From Bacillota bacterium (lineage in GTDB: Bacteria; Bacillota; Clostridia; Peptostreptococcales; Natronincolaceae), in NCBI GenBank assembly GCA_023387935.1, contig JAEWHG010000045.1, positions 1 to 22,059 on the forward strand: a stretch of DNA of 22,059 nt, written 5' to 3'. Made by a program: the position numbers and the translations under genes. Of the stretch, positions 14,610 through 22,059 are shown one piece after another. Numbering within the stretch: position 1 is the stretch's first letter; each line of letters starts with the position of its first letter. Below the pieces are notes generated by a model. That model made no database searches. It was given only the letters and a program-made list of their open reading frames with translations, and was not told the DNA's origin.

Positions 14610-15743
14610 CTATAGAGGTTCATCTGCTATTACTAATTCTAACATTTTCTCTTCATCAGTATTCGATATGTTTTTAGAATTCGGTTTTGTAATCATATAC
14701 GCTATAACTATAGACCCTATACCTCCAACTATCTTACTTATAATAAAAGGTGTAATCATAGTTTTATCTATACCTGCAACAAATCCTAATTGCCCACCTA
14801 ATACAAAGGCGCCTCCTACTGAAAAAGCAGAAACCATTACCTTGCCTCTATCATCCATATCATGCAAATTAGCAAATGCAGGGATATTATTTGCTAAACT
14901 CATAATTAATGCTGTAATTGATTTTTCCGAAATGCCTAGAATATTCCCTATTCTCGATAATGGTTTTTTAAATATATTTGTCATAACAATAACCATTGGA
15001 TATGCTCCTGATAGAATAATAGCAATGCTACCAACAATTCTAAGACCCTCATCAAAGGGTTCCATGCCCACAATGATCACTTTGCCTGTTACATTCTGTA
15101 TAACTGAAATTACGAGCCCTAATGTTCCTAAAGTAATAATGGACTTACTAAACCAGTAAAATCCTGTAATCATATTTTCAGGCCATTTTATTAAACCAAT
15201 CCCCAAAAAAAATGCAATAAAAACAATAGGAAGAAGGTTTTTTAATAATATACCAATTGGTAGACCCATGGAAATGCCACCTACAAATCCACTTATTGGA
15301 ACTGTTGTAAGTCCTATTAATACCCCTTTTGTAAAATAAGGATAATCCACTTTCTGAACAAGTCCTGCGCCTATTGGTATAGTGAAAATTACTGCTGCCC
15401 CTAAGCTAGAAGCTAATATTAAACCTGCAAAAAGTCCTATTTCTTGACTTTCTGCCATTTTCATTGCAGAAAGATATCCCCCCATATCGGAGGCTAAAAT
15501 AGATGCTGGAAATATAGAAGGGTCTGCTCCTAACAAGGAAAATATTGGCCCAACCACCTTCTCAAGTGTGGTGGATAATAAAGGTGCTATGGAATAAATC
15601 CCTATAATTGATAAAGCTAAATTCCCCATTGCCATGAATCCTTCTTCAAATTTCTGTCCCAGTCCTAATTTATATCCCAATATCCTATCTAAAGCACCAA
15701 GACTCATAAAAAGCATAAGAATGTATAGTATTATATCGTTCAT
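14610..15743 (-). CDS. eutH: EutH-family ethanolamine transporter-like membrane protein
   Basis: A 377-residue protein with about ten hydrophobic segments. It matches EutH in length and in features such as LGALDRILG, PASILASDMGGY near residue 84, GLFAGLILASSLGAAVIFTIPIG, LANNIPAFANLHDMDDRGK near 287 and the closing GFVAGIDKTMITPFI. EutH aids ethanolamine entry across the membrane at low pH or low ethanolamine. It stands alone here: no eutABCL, microcompartment or regulator gene is near. A ribosome site GAGGATC precedes the ATG, and the gene ends at a strong terminator. Possible -35 TTGACA near 15829 has only a weak -10. Amine transport is inferred from family. Confidence 0.88.
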   Translation of the reverse strand: MNDIILYILMLFMSLGALDRILGYKLGLGQKFEEGFMAMGNLALSIIGIYSIAPLLSTTLEKVVGPIFSLLGADPSIFPASILASDMGGYLSAMKMAESQEIGLFAGLILASSLGAAVIFTIPIGAGLVQKVDYPYFTKGVLIGLTTVPISGFVGGISMGLPIGILLKNLLPIVFIAFFLGIGLIKWPENMITGFYWFSKSIITLGTLGLVISVIQNVTGKVIIVGMEPFDEGLRIVGSIAIILSGAYPMVIVMTNIFKKPLSRIGNILGISEKSITALIMSLANNIPAFANLHDMDDRGKVMVSAFSVGGAFVLGGQLGFVAGIDKTMITPFIISKIVGGIGSIVIAYMITKPNSKNISNTDEEKMLELVIADEPL

Positions 15744-15979
15744 TTTAGAAGTAGATCCTCTCTTTTATATCTTCTATATTTTCAACTTTTTGCCTTCTTT
15801 TACATGGTACAACACTCTTCTTTCAATTGTCAATTATTTCGTTTCTTATATATCTTAAATTTTAGAAATATCTTAATTTTTTAAAAATAACAGCCTCGTC
15901 ATTCTTTATTTTTATATTCTATATATCTATTTCAGTGAGTATAATGGATTATATGATTTTTAAAGAAGGTGATATTATT

Positions 15980-16717
15980 ATGTTTAACAAAACGTTCTTT
16001 TTAGTTATTAAGATTAACAAAAAGATCATACTAGCAATTATTGCATTAATAATTTTACTAGTTCTTGCTTCACTACTTATTTCAAATAACGCTACTGCTG
16101 TATTTAGTAACTCGAGAAAAACCATAGCAATAGACCCTGGTCACGGCGGTATAGATGGAGGCTCTAGCAATGCAGGTCTCTTAGAGAAATCAGTAAACTT
16201 ACAGATTTCTCTACGGTTAAGAGGTGTGCTAAAGAATAAGGGCATCAATGTAGTAATGACGAGGGACTCCGACGTATCCTTAGAATCTAAAAGTAATTTA
16301 AATTCTTCAAGATACAGAAAAGATCTACACGCAAGAAAAACAATTATTGAAAATAATAATTCAACAGCTTTTATTAGTGTTCATATGGACGCATATAAAA
16401 ATTCAAGTGCTAGAGGTGTTAGAGTATTCTATTATCAAACATCAGAAGAAAGTAAAAAGCTGGCTGAAAATATATGTACTAGAATTAACAAGATGGTTTT
16501 TAATGATTTTTTAAATACATCGGATGTTAAAGCAGTAATAGCTGTAGGAGATTATTATTTATTAAGAACAGCAGGGCCACCAGGCGTTATAATTGAGACA
16601 GGTTTTATAACGAATCCAACCGATAATAAGCTTATACAAAGAGAAGACTACCAAAATATTATGGCAGCAGCAATAGGCCAGGGTATTGAGGATTATCTGT
16701 TTAGAAAATCTCAATAA
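15980..16717 (+). CDS. cwlD: N-acetylmuramoyl-L-alanine amidase, CwlD-like
   Basis: A 245-residue zinc amidase cleaving the bond between MurNAc and L-alanine; in spore formers CwlD acts in making cortex muramic-lactam. A single N-terminal membrane helix (about 15-34) anchors it outside the membrane. The Amidase_3 domain carries the zinc ligands in DPGHGG (H), LLEKSVN (E) and SVHMD (H), and the catalytic glutamate in IETGFITNP. Size and single anchor match CwlD; general Amidase_3 enzymes cannot be excluded. AAGGTGAT precedes the ATG at 15980; in-frame codons from 15935 lack a ribosome site. It is divergent from eutH and ends at its own terminator. Confidence 0.85.
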   Translation: MFNKTFFLVIKINKKIILAIIALIILLVLASLLISNNATAVFSNSRKTIAIDPGHGGIDGGSSNAGLLEKSVNLQISLRLRGVLKNKGINVVMTRDSDVSLESKSNLNSSRYRKDLHARKTIIENNNSTAFISVHMDAYKNSSARGVRVFYYQTSEESKKLAENICTRINKMVFNDFLNTSDVKAVIAVGDYYLLRTAGPPGVIIETGFITNPTDNKLIQREDYQNIMAAAIGQGIEDYLFRKSQ

Positions 16718-16741
16718 ATATATGGTACTTTTCTTATTCAA

Positions 16742-16783
16742 AAAACAGAAGGTATATATTTGAAAATATATACCTTCTGTTTT
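16742..16783 (+). terminator. Terminator of the amidase gene
   Basis: Perfect 18-base arms, AAAACAGAAGGTATATAT and its complement, around the loop TTGAAA, placed 25 bases after the stop. The last bases of the second arm are TTTT followed by CT. Confidence 0.8.
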
Positions 16784-16784
16784 C

Positions 16785-16857
16785 TATTGTGAATACAACA
16801 AGGTTCCGAGGCATCCTTGCGCAATCTTTGATTGCGTTAACGGGTCAGGTTCTTATT
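16785..16857. repeat. Palindromic intergenic repeat, copy 2
   Basis: It starts with a 23-base exact inverted copy (16785-16807) of bases 14498-14520. A compact hairpin CGCAATC-TTT-GATTGCG (16820-16836) follows, then GTTAACGGGTC (16836-16846), which matches copy 1 at 10 of 11 bases, and AGGTTCTTATT. The arms are shared with copy 1 but the middle differs. It lies between the cwlD terminator and the end of the flavodoxin gene. Confidence 0.7.
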
Positions 16858-16910
16858 ATTTATATCTATAAAGATGAATTATAATTAGAAACTTTTTAAG
16901 AAAATACGAT

Positions 16911-17342
16911 TTAATACTTAGCTAAATTTTCACCTAACTGTTTACATTTATTTAGTCCTTCTTCATCTGGAGTTAAATTAATAATAAGTCCTTCTTCTAT
17001 TACATTAGCTCCATAGCCCTTCATTCTTTCTTCCCAGTTTCTCATCCATTCCCCATCGCCCCAATCATAGGATCCAAACAGAGCAACAGGCTTCCCTTTG
17101 ATTTTTTCATTATTTAGTGCTTCAACGAAAGGCTCCATTTCATCATTATCTAACTCTTCAGCTCCCATGGATGGGCATCCTAATGCTACAGCATCAGACC
17201 CAAAAACATCTTCTGGTGATGCTTCACTAACATTCTTTAATATTACATTTATTCCATCTGTCTTAGCGCCTTCTGCAATACCTTCAGCCATTTTTTCTGT
17301 ATTACCTGTACTACTCCAATAAATAACAGTTACATTTTTCAT
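16911..17342 (-). CDS. Flavodoxin
   Basis: A 143-residue FMN-binding electron carrier. The phosphate-binding loop YWSSTGNTEKMAEGI is at residues 6-20, and the aromatic FMN-site segments GCPSMGAEELDNDEMEPF and LFGSYDWGDGEWMRNWEERM follow in the standard order. The ATG at 17342 has GGAGG nine bases before it; an upstream in-frame codon at 17378 lies inside the DUF3793 gene and is unlikely. It is the second gene of a two-gene operon controlled by a Fur-type site. Replacing ferredoxin under iron shortage is the known role of such flavodoxins and fits this control. Confidence 0.95.
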   Translation of the reverse strand: MKNVTVIYWSSTGNTEKMAEGIAEGAKTDGINVILKNVSEASPEDVFGSDAVALGCPSMGAEELDNDEMEPFVEALNNEKIKGKPVALFGSYDWGDGEWMRNWEERMKGYGANVIEEGLIINLTPDEEGLNKCKQLGENLAKY

Positions 17343-17358
17343 TTTAAATGCCTCCTTT

Positions 17359-17952
17359 TTATGATGCAGACTGTACAATCATTTCTGGTGAGTTTTTTTC
17401 TAGCATTTTTTGTATCTGTTGTTTTGCGTTATTAAATCTAATGTATTTTTCATCGGATAACCTACTATCTCCATATACATTCCATCCATTTACTTTAGTA
17501 AGCTTTAAGGAAGGATGTCCCATAAATCCAATAACATCCTTTAAAGGATACCCTAAAAAAATTCCAATTTCATGAGGTATGTAGTCCTCTTCTATTTTTT
17601 TTATTAGATTATTTAAATAACTTTCTAAAGAATATTCTTGTGAATATCCTACCTTCTTTAGAAAAGTTAGATTCCTTGAATCTAGTAAAGTTTCATCTAA
17701 TAATTTGTTATTATAGAATAATATTTTTTTACACCCATTAAAGGCTATAAATTCTTTATAGGATACCTTGCTACAATTACTAAAAATATCTTTAATTCTT
17801 TGGAGTCCAGTACTATCCTTTCCAGGAAAACTAATGATCTCTGCAGGTTTTTCCCCTAACAAAACAGGGCCCAGAAGCTGCACAATCCATTTTACAAATC
17901 CATCATCCTGATTTTTAGTTAAGAATACACATGATTCATTACACTTTAACAT
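17359..17952 (-). CDS. DUF3793 family protein
   Basis: A 197-residue cytoplasmic protein of unknown function. The motif CSKVSYKEFIAFNG in the middle and the C-terminal HEIGIFLGYPLKDVIGFMGH plus GWNVYGD identify the DUF3793 family common in Clostridia. No membrane segment or known catalytic motif is visible; there are four cysteines (positions about 4, 8, 59 and 74). The ATG follows AAGGTGAG. The flavodoxin gene begins 16 bases after its stop. A Fur-type operator and consensus promoter lie directly upstream, which suggests a role in iron limitation or in heme or Fe-S handling; that role is inference. Confidence 0.85.
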   Translation of the reverse strand: MLKCNESCVFLTKNQDDGFVKWIVQLLGPVLLGEKPAEIISFPGKDSTGLQRIKDIFSNCSKVSYKEFIAFNGCKKILFYNNKLLDETLLDSRNLTFLKKVGYSQEYSLESYLNNLIKKIEEDYIPHEIGIFLGYPLKDVIGFMGHPSLKLTKVNGWNVYGDSRLSDEKYIRFNNAKQQIQKMLEKNSPEMIVQSAS

Positions 17953-17975
17953 TTACTCACCTTCATTCTCGTATT

Positions 17976-17994
17976 GATAATGATTCTTATTGTC
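17976..17994 (-). promoter_or_regulatory. Fur box
   Basis: GATAATGATTCTTATTGTC agrees with the classic 19-base Fur site GATAATGATAATCATTATC at 15 positions by my count. It begins right after the -10 box and covers the expected transcription start, so bound Fur with iron would block the DUF3793-flavodoxin operon. Confidence 0.75.
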
Positions 17995-18023
17995 ATTATA
18001 GGTGTTTATATTCTATTTGTCAA
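17995..18023 (-). promoter_or_regulatory. Sigma-A promoter of the DUF3793-flavodoxin operon
   Basis: On the minus strand TTGACA (18023-18018), 17 bases, TATAAT (18000-17995): a perfect consensus promoter. Such a strong promoter with an operator on its start point suits a gene pair held off until iron is scarce. Confidence 0.9.
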
Positions 18024-18145
18024 TAGATGATTTTTATGTCTTACAATAAAAATAGGAACAAAAATACTCTAGTTGAATACTATGTACTAGGAAAGAGGAC
18101 AGCACGTCTTTATCCTCAACAAAACAATAAATGGGAGGAAATAAT

Positions 18146-18988
18146 ATGGCTAATAGAGAAGTTTCTGTTAACAAGAAAAATATAGATGCATATCCAGTTA
18201 GATATGAAAATGTAGGATCACATGAAAAATCAAGTGGAAAAGAAAAGTGCAAGTCATCTTGCGTTGATGTAAAAGCTGAAACTTTAGGCGAATGTGACAA
18301 TAACCCAGTATCACTAAATCCAATTACAGCAGGTGTTGTAGCAAAGATACCAGTTGTTCTAGCTGAATTAAGAGTTCAATTTAATGTTAAGTCCATCATA
18401 GATTTGCCTGAACCAGCACTTGAAATTAAAAATATCAAAAAAAGAATAAAAGTAACCCAATGTATGCTAATACAAGACACTAATATTTTATTTATTAAAG
18501 GATTTGTTCGTAAAAATATTGAATTTGCAACTAGAGAATGTTCAAATTATAGTGGCGTATGCGGAGATATTCGCCATTGTACAGTAGATGTTCCGTTTGA
18601 ATGTACAACAGTAGTTAGATTTAATGGTACCCAACCAGCGCCTCTTATTAATAACACAGCAAGCGAGTTCGAGTATTTTAGAACAAATGAATTACCAAAT
18701 ACATTTGCTGAAAAAGATAAATTATTATCTGGAGACTTATCAGAGTTTAATCAGATTAGTACAGAGTTTTTCAATGAGCTACCATTCTGCGAATTAATTA
18801 GTTCTAGAATCGTTGAATTTGATGAATTCCTACATCGTGAGCGCCCACATAATACAGAACTACCTGTAGGAGAAAAACTTTTTACAAAGATTGAAGAAAA
18901 AATGGTTATAACTCTTACACTTAAAATTTTACAAAATAGGCAAGTAGCAATTGGTAGAACTTCAGCAGCTGATGATATAGATTGCTAG
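18146..18988 (+). CDS. SPOCS-domain (DUF3794) spore-coat-type protein
   Basis: A 280-residue protein with no signal peptide. Residues about 55-270 resemble the SPOCS/DUF3794 domain found in spore coat and exosporium proteins: AKIPVVLAELRVQFNVKSIIDLPEP, EIKNIKKRIKVTQCMLI, LFIKGFVRKNIEFATRECS, the HCTVDVPFECTTVVRF stretch and EEKMVITLTLKILQNRQVAI. About ten cysteines are present, several in the N-terminal CKSSC and the CSNYSGVCGDIRHC area, which could allow cross-linking or metal binding. GGGAGG lies nine bases before the ATG at 18146; the frame also opens at 18131. It stands alone and faces purL. A structural role in the spore surface is inferred. Confidence 0.78.
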   Translation: MANREVSVNKKNIDAYPVRYENVGSHEKSSGKEKCKSSCVDVKAETLGECDNNPVSLNPITAGVVAKIPVVLAELRVQFNVKSIIDLPEPALEIKNIKKRIKVTQCMLIQDTNILFIKGFVRKNIEFATRECSNYSGVCGDIRHCTVDVPFECTTVVRFNGTQPAPLINNTASEFEYFRTNELPNTFAEKDKLLSGDLSEFNQISTEFFNELPFCELISSRIVEFDEFLHRERPHNTELPVGEKLFTKIEEKMVITLTLKILQNRQVAIGRTSAADDIDC

Positions 18989-19055
18989 ATTGTTTTAAAA
19001 TAATATATTTACTGCCATATTATGCAGGATGTAGAAAAGTGTGAATATAAAGTTT

Positions 19056-19087
19056 AAAAAAGTGGAGAAATTATTCTCCACTTTTTT
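19056..19087. terminator. Bidirectional terminator between the SPOCS gene and purL
   Basis: AAAAAAGTGGAGAA and TTCTCCACTTTTTT form a 14-base stem around ATTA, with A and T tracts on either side. It serves the convergent genes on both strands. Confidence 0.88.
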
Positions 19088-19106
19088 AATACAATACTGC
19101 TCATCC

Positions 19107-22059
19107 CTATTTAAAATAATTAACACCAGCTTCAAATATTTTAAAATCCTTTTTGCCATAAATATTCTTGTGCACATTGTTTCCTACACGTTCTACGTGA
19201 CCCATTTTACCAAATACCCTGCCATTTGGAGATGTAATCCCCTCTATCGCTTCTACAGATCCATTAATATTATAACTACCATCATAGGTTGGAATACCTC
19301 TGCTGTCTACATATTGTGTAGCAATTTGTCCATTGGCAATTAATTTTTCTATAGTATCTGCATTGCCATAGAACCGTCCTTCTCCATGTGAAAATGCAGT
19401 TTGATATATATTACCAACCTCTTCATTTGCAAGCCACGGCGACTTAATAGATGCAACTCTAACACTGGCTATACGAGACACATGACGATTTATTTTATTA
19501 AAGGTTAGTGTTGGCGAAGCCTCATTAAGGTCTCTTATTTCTCCATAAGGAAGTAGCCCTAATTTAACTAAGGCTTGAAATCCATTACAAATACCAATCA
19601 TCAGTCCATCTCTATTATTAAGAAGATTCATTACCTCTTCTGCAACTTTTGGGTTCCTAAATACGGATGCTACAAATTTCCCAGATCCTTCAGGTTCATC
19701 TCCTGCGCTAAATCCTCCAGGAAGAGCAATTATTTGTGATTTTTTAATTTTTTCAGCCATTTCTTCAAGAGATGCACATACATCACTCTGGGTTAAATTT
19801 TTAAATACCATTGTATCTACAATAGCTCCAGCTTTTTCAAATGCAAGCTGTGTATCTATTTCACAGTTAGTACCTGGGAAAGCCGGTATAAATACTCTTG
19901 GTCTTCCTATTTTAACAGTAGGCTTATTTTTTATACGGTCATAAAAAGCAATTTCTCTAGGCTTTTCTTTAACTTCTTGATCTTGGTGTACCGTCGGAAA
20001 AATAGGTGATAGTTTAGATTCCCAAGAAAACAGAGCTTCTTGCATTGGTATCATAGTATTTCCTATTTCAAATACAGGTTCCTGTCTCGTTGACCCAATG
20101 ATGCTGAAGCCCTCCTGTAATATAAGTTCATTAGCTACAGCTTCTGTTACTTCAAGTACAATACTTCCATAAGATTCTTCAAAAACATTGTGATCTAAGG
20201 ACCCAGCTAATTTTACTCCTATACCATTACCAAATGCCATTTTACTAATAGCCGCACATAAGCCACCTTTGCCTATAGCATATGCTGATAATATTTTTCC
20301 TTTTTCTATATATTTATAAATGTGATCATATCCAGATAAAAGGTTTGTGAAATCAATGATTTCATTATTATCTCTTTTACCATAGAAATACACAAGCTTT
20401 GAATTAGTATATTTAATCTCTGGACTAATTACCTGCCTTACATCCACTGGTGTAACAGCGAATGAAATTAAAGTCGGTGGCACATTAATATCCTTAAATG
20501 TTCCAGACATTGAGTCCTTTCCACCTATAGCCGCTGTATTAAATTGTGTTAGCGCATAGCTAGCTCCTAATAATGCACTATAAGGCTTACCCCATTTTTC
20601 AGGTGAACTCCCTAGTTTTTCGAAATACTCTTGGAAGGATAATCTAGCATTTTTATAATTTCCTCCTGTTGCAAGAAGCTTTGCCATAGAATCTACTACA
20701 GCATATAATGCACCATGGAAAGGCGACCATTTTGCTAATTGGGGATCATATCCATAGCTCATCATAGAGCCCGTATTCGTTTCACCCTTTAATACAGGTA
20801 TTTTTGCAACCATCGCTTGAATAGGTGTATTGTAATGAACTCCGCCAAATGGCATTAAAACAGTTCCTGCGCCTATGGTGTTATCAAATCTCTCCACTAA
20901 TCCTTTTTGAGAGCAAACATTTAGATCATTTAGAGTTTCAAGCCATTTTTCTTTAGTAACTTCTTTTGATGCACCATTCTTAAAGTATAATTGCTCTTTT
21001 GGCGCTTCAATATATACATTTGCCTGACCTTGAATCCCATTCGTATCTAAAAATGCTCTAGAAAGATTAAGAATCTCATCCCCTTGCCATTTCATAACAA
21101 GTCTACCCGTATCAGTGACAGTTGCTACATGTGTTACCTCTAAATTTTCTTGGTGACAATACCTTTCAAATGCTTCTAAATTCTGTGGATCTATTACAAC
21201 CGCCATTCTCTCTTGAGATTCTGAAATTGCAATTTCTGTTCCATCTAAGCCTTCATATTTCTTTTTAACTTTATCTAAGTTAATTTCCAAGCTATCTGCC
21301 AGCTCTCCGATAGCTACAGATACGCCTCCTGCTCCAAAATCATTACAGCGTTTAATCATTTTAGATAGCTCTGGTATTCTAAATAATCTTTGGATTTTTC
21401 TCTCTACAGGCGGATTTCCCTTCTGAACTTCTGCTCCACAGCTCATTAAACTATCTTCGTCATGCTCCTTTGAAGAGCCTGTTGCTCCACCAATACCATC
21501 TCTACCAGTTCTTCCGCCAACTAATAAAACAATATCTCCAGATGTTGGACGCTCTCTAACAACATTTTCTTTTGGAGCAGCACCAACTACAGCCCCTACC
21601 TCCATACGCTTAGCAACGAAATCCGGATCATAAACCTCAGAAACCATACCAGTAGCTAGTCCAATTTGATTACCATAGGAGCTAAACCCAGCAGCGGCCT
21701 GCTGTGTAATAACCTTTTGTGGTAGTTTTCCATCTAATGTCTCCGATAAAGCTACTGTAGGATCTGCTGCTCCAGTTACACGCATACTGTGGTAAACGTA
21801 GCTTCTTCCTGATAGTGGGTCCCTTATTGCTCCTCCTAAACAAGTTGCAGCACCACCGAAAGGCTCTATTTCAGTAGGGTGATTATGGGTCTCATTTTTA
21901 AACATCAGTAGCCATGGTTGATCTTCGCCATCAACATCTACAGGTATTTCTATGCTACATGCATTAATTTCTTCAGATACATCTAAATCCTTAAGCTCAC
22001 CTTTTTTCCTTAAACTTTTTGTGTTAATAGTTGCAATATCCATTAAGCAGTCATTACGC
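19107..22059 (-). CDS. purL: Phosphoribosylformylglycinamidine synthase, single-chain type (5' end beyond the window)
   Basis: It makes FGAM from FGAR, glutamine and ATP in purine synthesis. The frame stays open to the window edge (codons R-N-D-C-L precede MDIATI), so the start is missing; 983 residues are visible of a usual 1250 or so. The synthase half shows FKNETHNHPTEIEPFGGAAT, GGRTGRDGIGGATGSSKEHD, FGAGGVSVAIGELADSLEI and AIGGKDSMSGTF. The C-terminal glutaminase begins near FIPAFPGTNCEIDT, with catalytic Cys in IGICNGFQALVKLG and His/Glu in SHGEGRFYG. Having all parts in one chain differs from the PurSQL complex of Bacillus. No neighbouring purine gene is seen on the visible side. Confidence 0.96.
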   Translation of the reverse strand, partial: RNDCLMDIATINTKSLRKKGELKDLDVSEEINACSIEIPVDVDGEDQPWLLMFKNETHNHPTEIEPFGGAATCLGGAIRDPLSGRSYVYHSMRVTGAADPTVALSETLDGKLPQKVITQQAAAGFSSYGNQIGLATGMVSEVYDPDFVAKRMEVGAVVGAAPKENVVRERPTSGDIVLLVGGRTGRDGIGGATGSSKEHDEDSLMSCGAEVQKGNPPVERKIQRLFRIPELSKMIKRCNDFGAGGVSVAIGELADSLEINLDKVKKKYEGLDGTEIAISESQERMAVVIDPQNLEAFERYCHQENLEVTHVATVTDTGRLVMKWQGDEILNLSRAFLDTNGIQGQANVYIEAPKEQLYFKNGASKEVTKEKWLETLNDLNVCSQKGLVERFDNTIGAGTVLMPFGGVHYNTPIQAMVAKIPVLKGETNTGSMMSYGYDPQLAKWSPFHGALYAVVDSMAKLLATGGNYKNARLSFQEYFEKLGSSPEKWGKPYSALLGASYALTQFNTAAIGGKDSMSGTFKDINVPPTLISFAVTPVDVRQVISPEIKYTNSKLVYFYGKRDNNEIIDFTNLLSGYDHIYKYIEKGKILSAYAIGKGGLCAAISKMAFGNGIGVKLAGSLDHNVFEESYGSIVLEVTEAVANELILQEGFSIIGSTRQEPVFEIGNTMIPMQEALFSWESKLSPIFPTVHQDQEVKEKPREIAFYDRIKNKPTVKIGRPRVFIPAFPGTNCEIDTQLAFEKAGAIVDTMVFKNLTQSDVCASLEEMAEKIKKSQIIALPGGFSAGDEPEGSGKFVASVFRNPKVAEEVMNLLNNRDGLMIGICNGFQALVKLGLLPYGEIRDLNEASPTLTFNKINRHVSRIASVRVASIKSPWLANEEVGNIYQTAFSHGEGRFYGNADTIEKLIANGQIATQYVDSRGIPTYDGSYNINGSVEAIEGITSPNGRVFGKMGHVERVGNNVHKNIYGKKDFKIFEAGVNYFK

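Noticed and set aside
14482..15159. Plus-strand open frame of 225 codons across the eutH region
   Set aside because: It is an antisense shadow of the clear EutH membrane protein and has low-complexity hydrophobic content typical of such shadows.
16820..16836. Terminator for the flavodoxin operon
   Set aside because: The hairpin is solid, but no T tract follows on the minus strand and it belongs to the dispersed repeat.
18034..18300. Minus-strand open frame of 88 codons
   Set aside because: It overlaps the promoter region and start of the plus-strand SPOCS gene, lacks a ribosome site and shows no recognisable protein features.

Overview
This low-GC window reads as a chromosomal segment from an anaerobic, spore-forming member of the Clostridia, perhaps Alkaliphilus-like (a guess from gene content, not a database match). 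Pointers are the SPOCS-domain spore protein, a CwlD-type amidase, a DUF3793/flavodoxin pair, single-chain PurL, AGGAGG ribosome sites and selenocysteine decoding.

The core (about 244-14364, all on the minus strand) is one functional unit built around a tetrathionate-reductase-like molybdopterin (Mo or W) oxidoreductase. Its catalytic gene (9904-6839) is interrupted by an in-frame TGA at 9136-9134. The codon sits at the expected metal-ligand position, and 14 bases after it is a stem-loop with a GU-starting apical loop. I therefore read one 1021-residue selenoprotein (Sec257), not two genes or a pseudogene. It is followed by a TorD-type chaperone, a four-cluster Fe-S subunit and a hairpin. Next come cofactor and metal-supply genes: mobA, a polyferredoxin, moeA, mobB, and the permease and ATPase of a tungstate-type ABC transporter with no binding protein present.

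Upstream is a tightly packed substrate-binding protein / histidine kinase / sigma-54 response regulator set. Between the regulator and the oxidoreductase lie a consensus -24/-12 sigma-54 promoter and a long inverted repeat suited to an activator site. The inferred model is that an extracellular ligand is sensed by the binding protein and kinase, the NtrC-type regulator switches on the Sec reductase, and the same locus supplies W/Mo and nucleotide cofactor. The respiratory substrate cannot be read from sequence; tetrathionate, selenate, arsenate, polysulfide and others are possible.

At the left edge (1-242) a consensus promoter drives a cobalamin riboswitch reading out of the window. To the right are an orphan eutH, cwlD on the plus strand, two related palindromic intergenic repeats, a Fur-controlled DUF3793-flavodoxin operon, a SPOCS spore-coat-type gene and the 3' three quarters of purL, which runs off the right edge. 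No stretch above 300 bases lacks a gene or regulatory element. No tRNA, rRNA, CRISPR array, transposase or phage gene was seen.
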